Assembly: GCA_015490005.1 (NCBI GenBank)
Contig: WFYS01000040.1
Span: 1-52,343 of the forward strand
DNA from: Desulfurellaceae bacterium
GTDB taxonomy: Bacteria; Campylobacterota_A; Desulfurellia; Desulfurellales; Hippeaceae
Direction of reading: 5' to 3'
DNA length: 52,343 nucleotides
Made by a program: the position numbers and the translations under genes. The notes below the pieces were generated by a model that was not told where the DNA came from, did not search any database, and saw only the letters and a list, made by a program, of their open reading frames with translations. Shown here in pieces: positions 8,726-18,077 of the stretch (its first letter is position 1; every line of letters starts with the position of its first letter).

Positions 8726-9766
8726 ATGTTTAAATCAATTATTAACTACTTCTCTAACGATTTAGCTATAGATTTGGGAACGGCTAACACGCTCGTTTAT
8801 GTAAAATCTAAAGGCATAGTGCTAAACGAACCAAGTGTAGTAGCAGTGAAAACAGATTTAAGGGGAAGCAAAAAAATCCTCAGCGTGGGAAAAGAAGCAA
8901 AAGAGATGGTGGGAAGAACACCAGGAAATATTGAGGCAATAAAACCATTAAAAGACGGAGTTATAGCCGACTTTGATGTTACCGAAAGAATGTTAAGATA
9001 CTTTATTAAAAAATCAAAAGGTAGGCGTGGTATATTCAAGCCTAGAATTATCATAGCAGTACCACATGGCATAACACAGGTAGAAAAAAAAGCTGTTAAA
9101 GAGTCTGCCATCGATGCTGGGGCCAGAGAAGTTTATCTTGTAGAAGAGCCCATGGCAGCAGCTATTGGGTCAGGCTTACCTGTTCAAGACGCTATCGGCA
9201 GTATGGTAGTAGATATCGGTGGCGGGACGACGGAAGTTGCAGTAATATCTTTGGGGGGAATAGTACACAGTGTATCGGTAAGAGTTGGCGGCGACAAATT
9301 AGATCAATCTATTGTTAACTACATAAAAAAACAGTACAGCATCTTAATAGGAGAAAGCACTGCAGAGTCTATAAAGATACAATATGGAAGTGCATATCCA
9401 CAAGAAAACGAAGACGAAAGCGAGAAAATATCCGTAAAAGGAATAGATTTAATAACAGGAGTACCAACTTCCATAGAGATAACGAAAGAAGAGATAAGAA
9501 AAGCTTTAAAAGACCCAGTAAACGTGATTGTAGCAAGCGTAAAAGATGCATTAGAAAAAACTCCACCAGAACTCGCAAGCGATATTGTAGACAACGGAAT
9601 CATGCTTACAGGTGGGGGAGCTTTACTTAGAGGCCTAGATAAGCTCATTCATAAAGAAACTGGTCTACCAGTCACGGTCTTTGAAGAGGCCCTGTTTGCA
9701 GTTGTTAAAGGCGTAGGCATGATTTTGGACAATATAGATTTACTCGGCGAAGTTACGTTAGATTGA
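8726..9766 (+). CDS. mreB: rod-shape-determining actin homologue MreB
   Basis: MreB polymerises along the inner membrane and guides the elongasome. It has the actin phosphate-1 loop AIDLGTANTLVY near the N-terminus, phosphate-2 motif VVDIGGGTTEVAVISLGG and the adenosine motif MLTGGGALLRG. The N-terminus (MFKSIINYFSND) could form the short amphipathic membrane helix. In-frame GTG 8717 and ATG 8720 precede the chosen ATG at 8726, but AAGGCGG (8711-8717) is correctly spaced (8 bases) only for 8726. It is the first gene of mreB-mreC-mreD-mrdA and directly follows rel. Confidence 0.95.
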   Translation: MFKSIINYFSNDLAIDLGTANTLVYVKSKGIVLNEPSVVAVKTDLRGSKKILSVGKEAKEMVGRTPGNIEAIKPLKDGVIADFDVTERMLRYFIKKSKGRRGIFKPRIIIAVPHGITQVEKKAVKESAIDAGAREVYLVEEPMAAAIGSGLPVQDAIGSMVVDIGGGTTEVAVISLGGIVHSVSVRVGGDKLDQSIVNYIKKQYSILIGESTAESIKIQYGSAYPQENEDESEKISVKGIDLITGVPTSIEITKEEIRKALKDPVNVIVASVKDALEKTPPELASDIVDNGIMLTGGGALLRGLDKLIHKETGLPVTVFEEALFAVVKGVGMILDNIDLLGEVTLD

Positions 9767-9773
9767 AAAGTAG

Positions 9774-10544
9774 ATGCGTCTGGTTATCATATATGTATCA
9801 ATTGCGATTTTAATAAATATCGTTTTTAACACACTAAAACCCGTTAACAATTTAGTCAGAAACGTATTTACGAGTACAATTGTCACTATATCATATCCCA
9901 CAACAAAAGCATTAACATACGTACAGCATTTCATAGATAAGTATGTAATATTAGTGAATATACAGAAAGAAAATGAAGCTCTAAAGATGAAATTGGCAAA
10001 ATGCAAGTTATATTCAAGTCTGCTCAACGAAAGGTTGAGCAACCTTGCAAAGAAAACACCGCTTAAGCTAATACGTGTCCCTTATAGTTTTAAGGGCAAT
10101 TTCAAAACAGACTCAATTTATTTACGAATAACCAAGGAAATAGATTTAAAAAAACGATACTGCACAGTTCTTTCAAAAAACCTAAACTTGGTTGGAATGA
10201 TAGAAAAAAGGGCAGGAAAAAATATATATATTGCCAAAACGGTTTTTAATCCCTCATTTGTAGCGGATGTTTATATACTATCTAAAAAGAAAAAATATAG
10301 AGCCCTATTTATAGGAAATCCATATTTACCAAAGGCAGAATTTTTAGACCCAAATGTAGATATTCAAGATGGAAATAAGGTTTATACAACTGGAAACTTT
10401 GAAGTATATCCACCAAACATATTTTTAGGAACAGTAAGTTCAATAAAAAATGTAAATGGATATTACAAAATAGCTTACATAAATATAGATAGAGGATTTT
10501 TTAATAGCTGGAAGGTGTTTGTGTTGTGCAGAAAAAAGCAATAA
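9774..10544 (+). CDS. mreC: rod-shape-determining protein MreC
   Basis: MreC is a bitopic periplasmic scaffold that binds and activates PBP2. The 256-residue protein has an N-terminal transmembrane helix (about 2-18), a coiled coil (about 55-95) and the C-terminal double beta-barrel region, where a GMIEKRAGKNIYIAKT-like stretch resembles other MreC proteins. It begins seven bases after mreB and overlaps mreD by 19 bases. Sequence conservation is low, as usual for MreC, and context supports the call. Confidence 0.85.
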   Translation: MRLVIIYVSIAILINIVFNTLKPVNNLVRNVFTSTIVTISYPTTKALTYVQHFIDKYVILVNIQKENEALKMKLAKCKLYSSLLNERLSNLAKKTPLKLIRVPYSFKGNFKTDSIYLRITKEIDLKKRYCTVLSKNLNLVGMIEKRAGKNIYIAKTVFNPSFVADVYILSKKKKYRALFIGNPYLPKAEFLDPNVDIQDGNKVYTTGNFEVYPPNIFLGTVSSIKNVNGYYKIAYINIDRGFFNSWKVFVLCRKKQ

Positions 10545-10993
10545 AAGCATCTCTTTTGGGACTTTTACTATTTGTTCTTTCTGTGGAATTTACAGAAATT
10601 GCAAATTTTATTTATATGTTGCCCTTTGCCCTTCCCTTTTTTCTCTTCCTTGCATCATCAGAATCAGAGTTGAATGATGAAGACTTAGGCTATTCTGTTC
10701 CATTTATTTTTGGACTAATGAGTGATTTAGCAATCTTCAAAAGTGTAAGCATACTATGCATCATATTTCCTTCCTTAACTTACGTTATAAAATATGGAGT
10801 CAAAGAATTAAAACTACGTAAAGAACCAATATTTATTACCCTAATTTTATTTTATGCAATAACAGTTTATATGCTGCAATCTCCCCTTTGGGACAGCATC
10901 TTGGTGCTTGGATATACATTTTTATCATGGAAATTATTTAGCATAATATGCTCAAAAATTCTTTCAAAAAGAGAAAATGGCAAGACGAGATAG
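10526..10993 (+). CDS. mreD: rod-shape-determining protein MreD
   Basis: This 155-residue integral membrane protein has four to five hydrophobic segments, typical of MreD. It starts with GTG inside the mreC gene and its end overlaps mrdA by 17 bases. The residues SDLAIFKSVSILCIIFP resemble the conserved D-L central segment of MreD. Identification relies mainly on topology and position between mreC and mrdA. Confidence 0.8.
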   Translation: MQKKAIKASLLGLLLFVLSVEFTEIANFIYMLPFALPFFLFLASSESELNDEDLGYSVPFIFGLMSDLAIFKSVSILCIIFPSLTYVIKYGVKELKLRKEPIFITLILFYAITVYMLQSPLWDSILVLGYTFLSWKLFSIICSKILSKRENGKTR

Positions 10994-12854
10994 GTATATA
11001 TTAAAAGCCAATGCCATCAAGGGTAATTTAAAATATATATCGTTAATAATAGTAATTTCTATATTGATGCTCATATTAAGACTCATATATTTGCAAATCA
11101 TAAAAGGTAAATATTTTTCTGTTTTAGCTAGGAGAAACTCTATAAGACTCATTCCAATAGTACCACCAAGAGGCGATATTGTTACATCTGACGGTAGATA
11201 TTACGCAAAAAATATTCCTTCATTTTCAGCATACTTGTTCAAAACAAAAAATATCAACAAAAAAACAATAGAAAAAATTTCAAAAATTTTAAATATAGAC
11301 ACAAAAGAGCTATTAAAGAAATTAAAGTTTTCGCCTATGTACACCTCAATTTTAATAAAAAGAGGGGTAAATAGAAAAACTGTATTTGAACTTTTATTCA
11401 ACAAAACCATAGGCAACAAGATAAATATAGATGTTACACCAAAAAGATATTATCCACCAAACTCATACCCATATGCTAATATAGTAGGATACATAAGCGA
11501 GGTATCCATAAACGACTTAAGGAAACATCCCCGTCTTATGGTGGGTGACTTTATTGGAAGAAAGGGCGTAGAAAAGAAATACGATGGCATTTTAAGAGGC
11601 ATAAGAGGTCTTAAGGAAGTAGAGGTATCATCCACAGGAAGGATAGTTAAAATACTATCACAAACACCACCCCAAAAAGGTAAAAACCTAACACTAACCA
11701 TAAATTCCAAGCTGCAATCGTTTATATACCAGTTGTTTAAGAACAAAAACGAAGATGGCTCTGCAGTCGTCATGAGGCCAAATGGAGCTATTTTAGCACT
11801 TGTAGATAGCAATACCTTTGACCCAAATTACTTTCTGAATAATTTTACAAAAAAAGAGTGGAAAACCTTAAGAAAAAAACATCTTTTAAACCTATTTGAC
11901 ATATCCACTCAAGGAGCCTATCCTCCAGGTTCTACAATAAAACCATTCATGGCCTTAGCCGCCCTAAAAGAAGGTGTAATAAAACCCAAAACAACCCTGT
12001 TTTGTCCATACTCAATTAAAATCGGAAAGTATACATATAGAGATTGGAGAATTGGAGGGTTTGGAAAAATAGACTTGTATAGGGCAATAGAGAGTTCATC
12101 TGACGTGTTTTTTTATCAAGTAGGAATGAAGTTGGGAATAAATAAAATTGATTACTACCTATCCAAGTTCGGCTTTGGACAGTCTCCTCATTTATTTTCG
12201 TATTGTACATCGGGCAATTTACCATCAAAAGCATGGAAATATAAAAAATTCAATCAAGGGTGGTATATAGGTGACACGATATCAACAGCAATAGGGCAAG
12301 GCTTTTTCTTAACAAGCCCGCTTCAACTTGCAGAAGCATTTAGCATTATTGCCAATAAAGGTATAGGATATGAACCATATTTAGTAAAAAGAGACAAAGA
12401 AAAAATTTTATACATATTTAAGAGCAAATTTTATAAAGATATAAAAAAGGCCTTGTGGCTTGCGGTAAATGGTCCCTACGGAACAGGACATAACGCAGAA
12501 ATTAAAGGTTTAAATGTTTGTGGGAAAACGGGAACTAGCCAAGTTGTTACGAGTAAACTATATAAAAAAGAAAAAAAACTTTTAGAAGAGAAAAAAACAA
12601 CATTAAGGAAAGCTAAAGTATACTTTCCACATGCCTGGTTTGCCTCATTCGCACCAATAAAAAAACCACAAGTTGTGGTGGTGGTCTTTTTATTTCACGG
12701 TGAACATAGTTCTAAAGCTGCGGCGTTTGCTAAATTGATTTATGAAAAATTACTCGACCTTCATTTACTTAATGGTTTGCCCAATCTTGAATATAGGCAG
12801 ATACATGGAGACGACAAGAAAACCAATAACTCCGCCCAAAACAACAATAATTAA
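10977..12854 (+). CDS. mrdA: penicillin-binding protein 2 (elongasome transpeptidase)
   Basis: PBP2 cross-links peptidoglycan during side-wall growth with RodA and MreC. It has an N-terminal membrane anchor (about residues 18-40), the non-catalytic dimerisation region with the RG(D/E)I-type motif PPRGDIV, and the transpeptidase domain with S319-T-I-K (nucleophile), S374-S-D and K517-T-G. The SxD form of the second motif is normal for PBP2. Length is 625. The last 30 codons overlap pilC on the other strand in exact codon register, giving an Asn-rich tail (NNSAQNNNN). This tail lies beyond the catalytic fold and is probably a by-product of the overlap. No rodA is visible in the window. Confidence 0.94.
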   Translation: MARRDRYILKANAIKGNLKYISLIIVISILMLILRLIYLQIIKGKYFSVLARRNSIRLIPIVPPRGDIVTSDGRYYAKNIPSFSAYLFKTKNINKKTIEKISKILNIDTKELLKKLKFSPMYTSILIKRGVNRKTVFELLFNKTIGNKINIDVTPKRYYPPNSYPYANIVGYISEVSINDLRKHPRLMVGDFIGRKGVEKKYDGILRGIRGLKEVEVSSTGRIVKILSQTPPQKGKNLTLTINSKLQSFIYQLFKNKNEDGSAVVMRPNGAILALVDSNTFDPNYFLNNFTKKEWKTLRKKHLLNLFDISTQGAYPPGSTIKPFMALAALKEGVIKPKTTLFCPYSIKIGKYTYRDWRIGGFGKIDLYRAIESSSDVFFYQVGMKLGINKIDYYLSKFGFGQSPHLFSYCTSGNLPSKAWKYKKFNQGWYIGDTISTAIGQGFFLTSPLQLAEAFSIIANKGIGYEPYLVKRDKEKILYIFKSKFYKDIKKALWLAVNGPYGTGHNAEIKGLNVCGKTGTSQVVTSKLYKKEKKLLEEKKTTLRKAKVYFPHAWFASFAPIKKPQVVVVVFLFHGEHSSKAAAFAKLIYEKLLDLHLLNGLPNLEYRQIHGDDKKTNNSAQNNNN

Positions 12855-13970
12855 AGGCTCAATCATGCTCGTCAGATTTTTTACAGCATCGTCAACTTCA
12901 TCTTCGTAGTACTTGGATATTTTTTGCATCATATCATCAAGAGTGCCTGTTTCTTCACCAACAGACACCATCTGTATAACCATATCTGGAAACTCACCAA
13001 CAGTTGCCATAGCAAATGAAAGATTATCTCCTTTTCTAATCATATCTTTAACTTCGGTCAATGTTTCTTCAATAATTACATTCCCAGCGGTCTTGGCAGA
13101 TATTTCCAAAGCATCCAGAATATCTATACCGCTTGCACTTAAAGATGAAAGAATCGTTGTAAAATTGGCTATTGAACCCTTTTTAGCCAATATACCAAAA
13201 ATTGGCAAACTCAAAAGGATTCTATCAATTGCTTTTCTAACTCCATAAACTCTTTTATAAGAAATTCTTAAAGCTATGATGAATACAATTAAAGCAACAA
13301 GTATATATAAAAAATAATGCTTCATAAACATGCTAATATTTATGACAATTTGAGTCGGAAGTGGTAGTTGCATGCCGCTACTTGAGTACATACTGGCAAA
13401 AGTAGGTATAACAAATGTTAAGATAAGAGCTATAACTCCTACAGCTACAATCGTAACCATTGTGGGATATATAAGAGCGCCCTTAATTTTACGTTTTAAG
13501 GCTAAATGTTTTTCCATCATATCTGATAATCTTTTTAAAACCCCATCTAGGTTTCCTGTTTGCTCTCCAGCATGAACCATATTTATGTACATAGGAGGAA
13601 AAACCTCTTTATGCTTCTTCATAGCCTGGGAAATACTAGCTCCACTCTCTACGTTAAGCTTGATATCGTATAAAATTTCTCCCATTTTTTTAGATTCAGC
13701 CTGCTCAGCAATGATATTTAAAGCCTCGTCTAAAGGCAAACCGCTTGCAAGCATGCTGGCAAGCTGCTTTGTTACAATCATAAGCTCCTTATCTTTAATC
13801 TTTGTCTTTAAAAATGGAAGTTCTATATCTTTTGGAGATGGCTTTATAGAAATAACTGAAACTCTTTTTGTTTTTAGTTTTGCAATAGCCTCATTTTTAT
13901 TTGCTGCTATAATCTCACCTTTAACAATTTTTCCTCTTGGATTCCTACCCTTCCACCTAAAATACGGCAT
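12765..13970 (-). CDS. pilC: type IV pilus inner-membrane platform protein PilC/GspF family
   Basis: PilC transmits PilB/PilT motor action to pilin. The 401-residue protein has a soluble N-terminus (FRWKGRNPRGKIVKGEI, a typical PilC start), two homologous GspF domains (about 65-190 and 270-390) with the LASGLPLDEAL and LSASGIDILDALEIS motifs, and three transmembrane segments, the last being the conserved GGVIGFLVVSMYLPIF at the C-terminus. A GGGTGAG ribosome site precedes the ATG. It is the last gene of the tsaE-aroE-pilB-pilT-pilC run and overlaps mrdA convergently by 90 bases. With pilT and pilB adjacent, it is a pilus rather than a type II secretion component. Confidence 0.93.
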   Translation of the reverse strand: MPYFRWKGRNPRGKIVKGEIIAANKNEAIAKLKTKRVSVISIKPSPKDIELPFLKTKIKDKELMIVTKQLASMLASGLPLDEALNIIAEQAESKKMGEILYDIKLNVESGASISQAMKKHKEVFPPMYINMVHAGEQTGNLDGVLKRLSDMMEKHLALKRKIKGALIYPTMVTIVAVGVIALILTFVIPTFASMYSSSGMQLPLPTQIVINISMFMKHYFLYILVALIVFIIALRISYKRVYGVRKAIDRILLSLPIFGILAKKGSIANFTTILSSLSASGIDILDALEISAKTAGNVIIEETLTEVKDMIRKGDNLSFAMATVGEFPDMVIQMVSVGEETGTLDDMMQKISKYYEDEVDDAVKNLTSMIEPLIIVVLGGVIGFLVVSMYLPIFKIGQTIK

Positions 13971-13989
13971 TTACTCACCCTTCCCTATT

Positions 13990-15084
13990 TTAACCCTTAG
14001 CATACTTAACCTTATCCAGCTCTCTTTGAAGAGATTTTTTATCATTAGATGCATCTAGAGCAGCTTCATAAGAAATTAAACCTTTTTTAAAAAGAGAAAC
14101 TATGAATTGATTCATTGTAATCATACCGCTTTCTGCCTGACCCATCTGCATTGTTGAATAAATCTGAGGAATCTTGTTTTCCCTAATCAAATTTCTAATA
14201 GCAGCATTTGGTATCATAACCTCCATAGCAAGAACCCTACCCTTTCCATCCTTCCTCTTTATCAATGTCTGAGTAACAACGCCTTGCAGTGCAACAGATA
14301 GTTGGGTTCTAACCTGTTCCTGCTGATTTGGGGGAAAAACGTCTATAATTCTATTTATAGTTTCTGGTGAAGAATTTGTATGCAGAGTAGCAAAAACAAG
14401 ATGGCCAGTCTCGGCAACAGTTAACGCAGCCTGTATTGTCTCAAGATCCCTCATTTCACCAACCAAAATAACATCTGGATCCTGTCTTAAAATATGCTTC
14501 AAAGCACTAGCAAAACCCTTAACGTCGCTGCCCACCTCCCTCTGATCTATTAGGGCCATTCTATGTTTGTAAGTAAACTCTATTGGGTCTTCAATAGTTA
14601 TAATATGAACCTTTCTCTCTTTATTAATTTTGTCAAGTAAAGCCGCAAGCGTTGTCGATTTACCGCTTCCAGTAGGTCCTGTAACTAAAACTAAACCTTT
14701 TACAAGACTAGAGAACTTTTGTACTACCGGAGGTATTCCAAGTTGTTCAAAAGGTGGTATCTCAAAAGGAATTACCCTAAAAGCACCAGCAACTGTTCCC
14801 CTTTGAATGTAAACATTTGCCCTAAATCTTGAAAGTTTTTGTATACCAAATGAAAAATCTACATCAAAATCCTCTTCCAGTGATTTTCTCTGCAACTCAG
14901 TCATAACGCTATAACATAGGTTTTGAGCATCAGATGGAGTTAAAAAATCATACTCTTCCATATCTAAAAGCTCACCATGAACCCTCATTTTAGGTTTTGC
15001 ACCAGCTGTAATATGTAAATCAGAGCCCTCTTTTTCAAGCAAAACTTCTAGAAGCTCAACTAAATCCTCAGCTTTTTTTGCCAC
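13990..15084 (-). CDS. pilT: type IV pilus retraction ATPase PilT
   Basis: PilT depolymerises the pilus and powers twitching. The 364-residue protein has the N-terminal PAS-like domain (LLEKEGSDLHITAGAKP), Walker A GPTGSGKST (near residue 131), Asp-box IEDPIEF, Walker B ILVGEMRD, the His-box HLVFATLHTNS and the retraction motif AAIRNLIRE (near 290), which separates PilT from PilB and GspE. It lies 11 bases downstream of pilB and 19 upstream of pilC. Confidence 0.95.
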   Translation of the reverse strand: MAKKAEDLVELLEVLLEKEGSDLHITAGAKPKMRVHGELLDMEEYDFLTPSDAQNLCYSVMTELQRKSLEEDFDVDFSFGIQKLSRFRANVYIQRGTVAGAFRVIPFEIPPFEQLGIPPVVQKFSSLVKGLVLVTGPTGSGKSTTLAALLDKINKERKVHIITIEDPIEFTYKHRMALIDQREVGSDVKGFASALKHILRQDPDVILVGEMRDLETIQAALTVAETGHLVFATLHTNSSPETINRIIDVFPPNQQEQVRTQLSVALQGVVTQTLIKRKDGKGRVLAMEVMIPNAAIRNLIRENKIPQIYSTMQMGQAESGMITMNQFIVSLFKKGLISYEAALDASNDKKSLQRELDKVKYAKG

Positions 15085-15095
15085 TTGACACCCTC

Positions 15096-16793
15096 CTAAT
15101 AGAACGTTACGCTCATAACTTCATCGATTGTGGTAATTCCCTCTTTTATTTTTCTTAAACCACTCATCCTCAGTGAAGACATCCCTTCTTTTATAGCCTG
15201 TTCTCTTATCTCGTCGGTAGAGGCACCATCTAAAACCATCCTTCTAAGTTTTTCTGATATCAGCATAATTTCATATAATGCAATTCTGCCCTTATATCCG
15301 GTATCATTACAAAAATCGCACCCTTGCCCCTTGTACACTTTCATATTGTTAGCTTCTGCTCTAGAAAAGCCTATCTCTTCTAGAGCAGATGGTGGCACAT
15401 AAACCTCTTTCTTACAGTACGGGCATATTTTTCTAACCAATCTTTGAGCTAAAACAAGAACGAGAGAAGAAGCTATTAAATATCTCTCTATACCCATATC
15501 AGCAAGCCTCATAACCGTTGAAGGAGCATCGTTGGTATGTATAGTTGAAAATACTAAATGCCCTGTTAAAGCAGCTCTAATGGCAATTTCTGCAGTCTCC
15601 GAATCCCTTATTTCACCAACCATTATTATATCCGGATCTTGTCTTAAAAAGCTCCTTAAAGCTGATGCAAAAGTAAGTCCTATATCTTCCTTTACGTGCA
15701 CCTGATTTATGCCTTCGATATTATACTCAACAGGGTCTTCAACAGTCATTATATTAACATCTTCTCTGTTTAGTTTATTTAAAGAAGCATATAAAGTTGT
15801 AGTTTTTCCACTTCCCGTCGGACCTGTAACAAGAATCATGCCATAGGGTTTTTTGATTGCCGACGTATATTTTTTTAAATCATCAGACCCAAACCCTAAG
15901 CTCTCAAGCTCTACTCTAATACTACTTCTATCCAAGACCCTCATAACTACTTTCTCACCGTACACTGTAGGCAAAGTAGAAACACGCAAATCTATATCCT
16001 TACCACCACTTTTTATTCTAATCCTTCCATCTTGGGGCAAACGTTTCTCTGCTATATTAAGCTTAGACATAATTTTGAAACGAGAGATTAGCTTTGGCGC
16101 CATAGATTTAGCGAAGGTCATAACAGTCCCTAACTTTCCATCAATTCTATACCTAATTCTCAAATCATTTTCGTATGTCTCCACGTGAATATCACTAACA
16201 CCCTCTTGAACAGCCCTTGATATTATAGTATTTGCAAGCTTTACAATAGGTTCTTCTTCTGCCGATTTCTCAAGTTGATCAACATCTATCTCGCTTTCAC
16301 CCTCTTTCAAAACATCTATATCTTTTGAAAATTCGTCTAAACTTTCGGCGATTTCTTCAAGTTCTGTAGACGTCCCATAGTATTTATCAATAGCCCTCAT
16401 TATGGAGCGCTCATTGGAAAATAGAGGAATAACATTCATACCAGTGACAAAACGCACTTCATCTATAGCAAAAATATTTGTAGGGTCTGATATGGCAACT
16501 TTCAATCTACCATTCTCTACACCTACAGGCATTAAAACATATTTTTTAGCTATATTCGCAGGAACCTTTTTTATAACATCTCTAGGTATATCAATTGTGC
16601 TTAAATCTACGCTTTTTACACCGTATTGTTTACTTAGAAAGTCGTTTAAAATTTTTTCTTCAACATACCCTTTCTCTATGAGAATAGTCCCTAACTTTTT
16701 TTTTGTTTTCTTTTGTTCTTCTAAAGCTTCATCTAATTGCTCCTGCGTTATAATTTTGTTCCAAAGCAACAATTGACCAAGTAATGTTGTCAT
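15096..16793 (-). CDS. pilB: type IV pilus extension ATPase PilB with MshEN-type c-di-GMP-binding N-terminus
   Basis: PilB powers pilus assembly. The C-terminal motor has Walker A GPTGSGKTTT, IMTVEDPVEY, Walker B IIMVGEIRD and the His-box HLVFSTIHTNDA. A CPYC...CDFC zinc site is near 455-490. The N-terminus has two successive MshEN motifs: residues 5-27 (LGQLLL, then QLDEALEEQ) and about 33-56 (KLGTILIEKG, then LNDFLSKQ). In MshE-type ATPases this pair binds cyclic di-GMP. At 565 residues it is normal for PilB. Its ATG overlaps the aroE stop (ATGA). The abundance of c-di-GMP enzymes in this window makes nucleotide control of the motor plausible. Confidence 0.94.
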   Translation of the reverse strand: MTTLLGQLLLWNKIITQEQLDEALEEQKKTKKKLGTILIEKGYVEEKILNDFLSKQYGVKSVDLSTIDIPRDVIKKVPANIAKKYVLMPVGVENGRLKVAISDPTNIFAIDEVRFVTGMNVIPLFSNERSIMRAIDKYYGTSTELEEIAESLDEFSKDIDVLKEGESEIDVDQLEKSAEEEPIVKLANTIISRAVQEGVSDIHVETYENDLRIRYRIDGKLGTVMTFAKSMAPKLISRFKIMSKLNIAEKRLPQDGRIRIKSGGKDIDLRVSTLPTVYGEKVVMRVLDRSSIRVELESLGFGSDDLKKYTSAIKKPYGMILVTGPTGSGKTTTLYASLNKLNREDVNIMTVEDPVEYNIEGINQVHVKEDIGLTFASALRSFLRQDPDIIMVGEIRDSETAEIAIRAALTGHLVFSTIHTNDAPSTVMRLADMGIERYLIASSLVLVLAQRLVRKICPYCKKEVYVPPSALEEIGFSRAEANNMKVYKGQGCDFCNDTGYKGRIALYEIMLISEKLRRMVLDGASTDEIREQAIKEGMSSLRMSGLRKIKEGITTIDEVMSVTFY

Positions 16794-17611
16794 TCTAACA
16801 AGTCCTCAATCAACTTTTTCCCCATATCCATGTCAAATTCCATACCTGTCCATATTTTAAACGAATAATTTGCCTGTGCAATAAACATATCTAATCCATT
16901 TATAGATGTCAAGCCTATATCTCTTGCAGACTTCACTAAAGGTGTGTCGTAATAAATAACGTCCGCAATTAATGGTTCATTTACCCATGACAAATCAATA
17001 GGTACATCCTCCCCGTTAAGCCCTACAGGCGTGCAATTTATTATTACATTGGCATCTGATATAATATTTTTATCATTCAAACTTCCAACAGTAATTTCTA
17101 ATTTATCATCAAACTTTTCAGCTAACTTTTCAGCCCTTGAAGTATTTCTGTTTAAAACTAATACTTTTTTTATACCCAGCTTATAAAGCGCATAAACAAC
17201 ACTAACAGCGACACCACCTGCACCCAAAACTACTATTACATCATCATCAGAGCAAAACTTTGCATACTCGTCGAACATATACATAAAACCCAAAAAATCT
17301 GTATTGTAACCTATCAGCTTACCATTGTCATTTTTTACAGTATTCACAGAACCTAAAAATTCGGCATCTTCGTCTAGCTCATCGACAAGTTTAGCTACAT
17401 GCTCCTTAAACGGTATTGTTATATTTGCCCCTTTTATACCTAGAGACTTCATCCCAAGAATAGCATTGACGATATCTTCAACTTCAAACGCCACATAGAT
17501 GGCATTAACACCATAAAACTCGAACATATAAGTATGTAACGGTGGAGAAAGGCTGTGCTTTACAGGATTCCCAACAACACAATAAGTATCAGTATTAGCC
17601 GCTATATACAT
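16790..17611 (-). CDS. aroE: shikimate dehydrogenase
   Basis: AroE reduces 3-dehydroshikimate to shikimate with NADPH. Substrate-binding SLSPPLH, catalytic Lys in NITIPFKEHV, catalytic Asp in YNTDFLG, and the nucleotide motif GAGGVAVS followed by LNRN (the Arg reads the NADP phosphate) are present, as is NCTPVGLNG. I start it at ATG 17611 (273 residues) because AAGGAGAGGG at 17618-17627 is well placed. An in-frame extension to 17632 adds seven residues but would put the ribosome site inside the gene. It overlaps the tsaE 3' end by 17 bases and pilB by 4. Confidence 0.94.
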   Translation of the reverse strand: MYIAANTDTYCVVGNPVKHSLSPPLHTYMFEFYGVNAIYVAFEVEDIVNAILGMKSLGIKGANITIPFKEHVAKLVDELDEDAEFLGSVNTVKNDNGKLIGYNTDFLGFMYMFDEYAKFCSDDDVIVVLGAGGVAVSVVYALYKLGIKKVLVLNRNTSRAEKLAEKFDDKLEITVGSLNDKNIISDANVIINCTPVGLNGEDVPIDLSWVNEPLIADVIYYDTPLVKSARDIGLTSINGLDMFIAQANYSFKIWTGMEFDMDMGKKLIEDLLE

Positions 17612-18017
17612 GGATTTCCCTCTCCTTATCACTGATATCTAAAAACTCAATCAAAACGTCTGGTTTTATATCGAGTATTTCAGGCCATTCAACAAAAAAT
17701 ATACCATCCTTAGTTAGATATTCATCAATACCTGAGCCAAACACATCTTCTTTTGATTTAAGCCTATAAAGGTCAATGTGGAATACATTACCGTATTCAT
17801 TTACTATGGTAAACGTAGGGCTGCCATTAAATTTATCCTCTTTTATGCCAAGTTTTTCTAAAGCAAAACGCACAAATGTTGTTTTTCCACTACCTAAGTC
17901 ACCTTTTAAAAAAACGATACATCTATTTTTGCCCAAAATAAAATCCTCTACAATCTTATGGGCTATCATTTTGGTATCATCTAAACTCTTTGAAACCAGG
18001 TTAATACTACCCCCCAT
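17595..18017 (-). CDS. tsaE: tRNA threonylcarbamoyladenosine biosynthesis ATPase TsaE
   Basis: TsaE is the P-loop ATPase that works with TsaB and TsaD to install t6A37 in ANN-decoding tRNAs. It has Walker A KGDLGSGKTTF, the motif FNGSPTFTIVNEY, HIDLYRLKS and the family hallmark FFVEWPEIL. From the ATG at 18017 it has 140 residues. An upstream in-frame TTG at 18035 is disfavoured because the -10 box (18024-18029) lies between the two. No Shine-Dalgarno precedes the ATG, so a leaderless mRNA is predicted. It heads the operon aroE-pilB-pilT-pilC. Confidence 0.93.
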   Translation of the reverse strand: MGGSINLVSKSLDDTKMIAHKIVEDFILGKNRCIVFLKGDLGSGKTTFVRFALEKLGIKEDKFNGSPTFTIVNEYGNVFHIDLYRLKSKEDVFGSGIDEYLTKDGIFFVEWPEILDIKPDVLIEFLDISDKEREIHVYSG

Positions 18018-18023
18018 GATGTA

Positions 18024-18052
18024 CTTATACAACAACAGGCTTTACAATTCAA
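18024..18052 (-). promoter_or_regulatory. sigma-70 promoter of the tsaE-aroE-pilBTC operon, predicted leaderless
   Basis: Read on the minus strand, TTGAAT (18047-18052) and TATAAG (18024-18029) are exactly 17 bases apart. The tsaE ATG (18015-18017) starts six bases after the -10 box, so the first transcribed base should coincide with or touch the start codon. The element physically overlaps the divergent promoter at 18041-18068. Confidence 0.7.
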
Positions 18053-18068
18053 GATTTACTTTTATAAT
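18041..18068 (+). promoter_or_regulatory. sigma-70 promoter of the GT9 glycosyltransferase gene, predicted leaderless
   Basis: TTTACA (18041-18046) and a perfect TATAAT (18063-18068) are 16 bases apart. The ATG at 18078 follows the -10 box after nine bases with no Shine-Dalgarno, so the leader would be zero to three bases. Its -35 region overlaps the -35 region of the tsaE promoter on the other strand, so the two should compete for polymerase. Confidence 0.7.
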
Positions 18069-18077
18069 CCTTAAAGC

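Noticed and set aside
13585-14058. 157-codon open frame on the plus strand inside pilC/pilT
   Set aside because: Antisense to well-supported pilus genes, no ribosome site, and composition typical of a reversed gene.
17612-17632. seven-residue longer N-terminus for AroE
   Set aside because: The extension contains the Shine-Dalgarno AAGGAGAGGG that serves ATG 17611.
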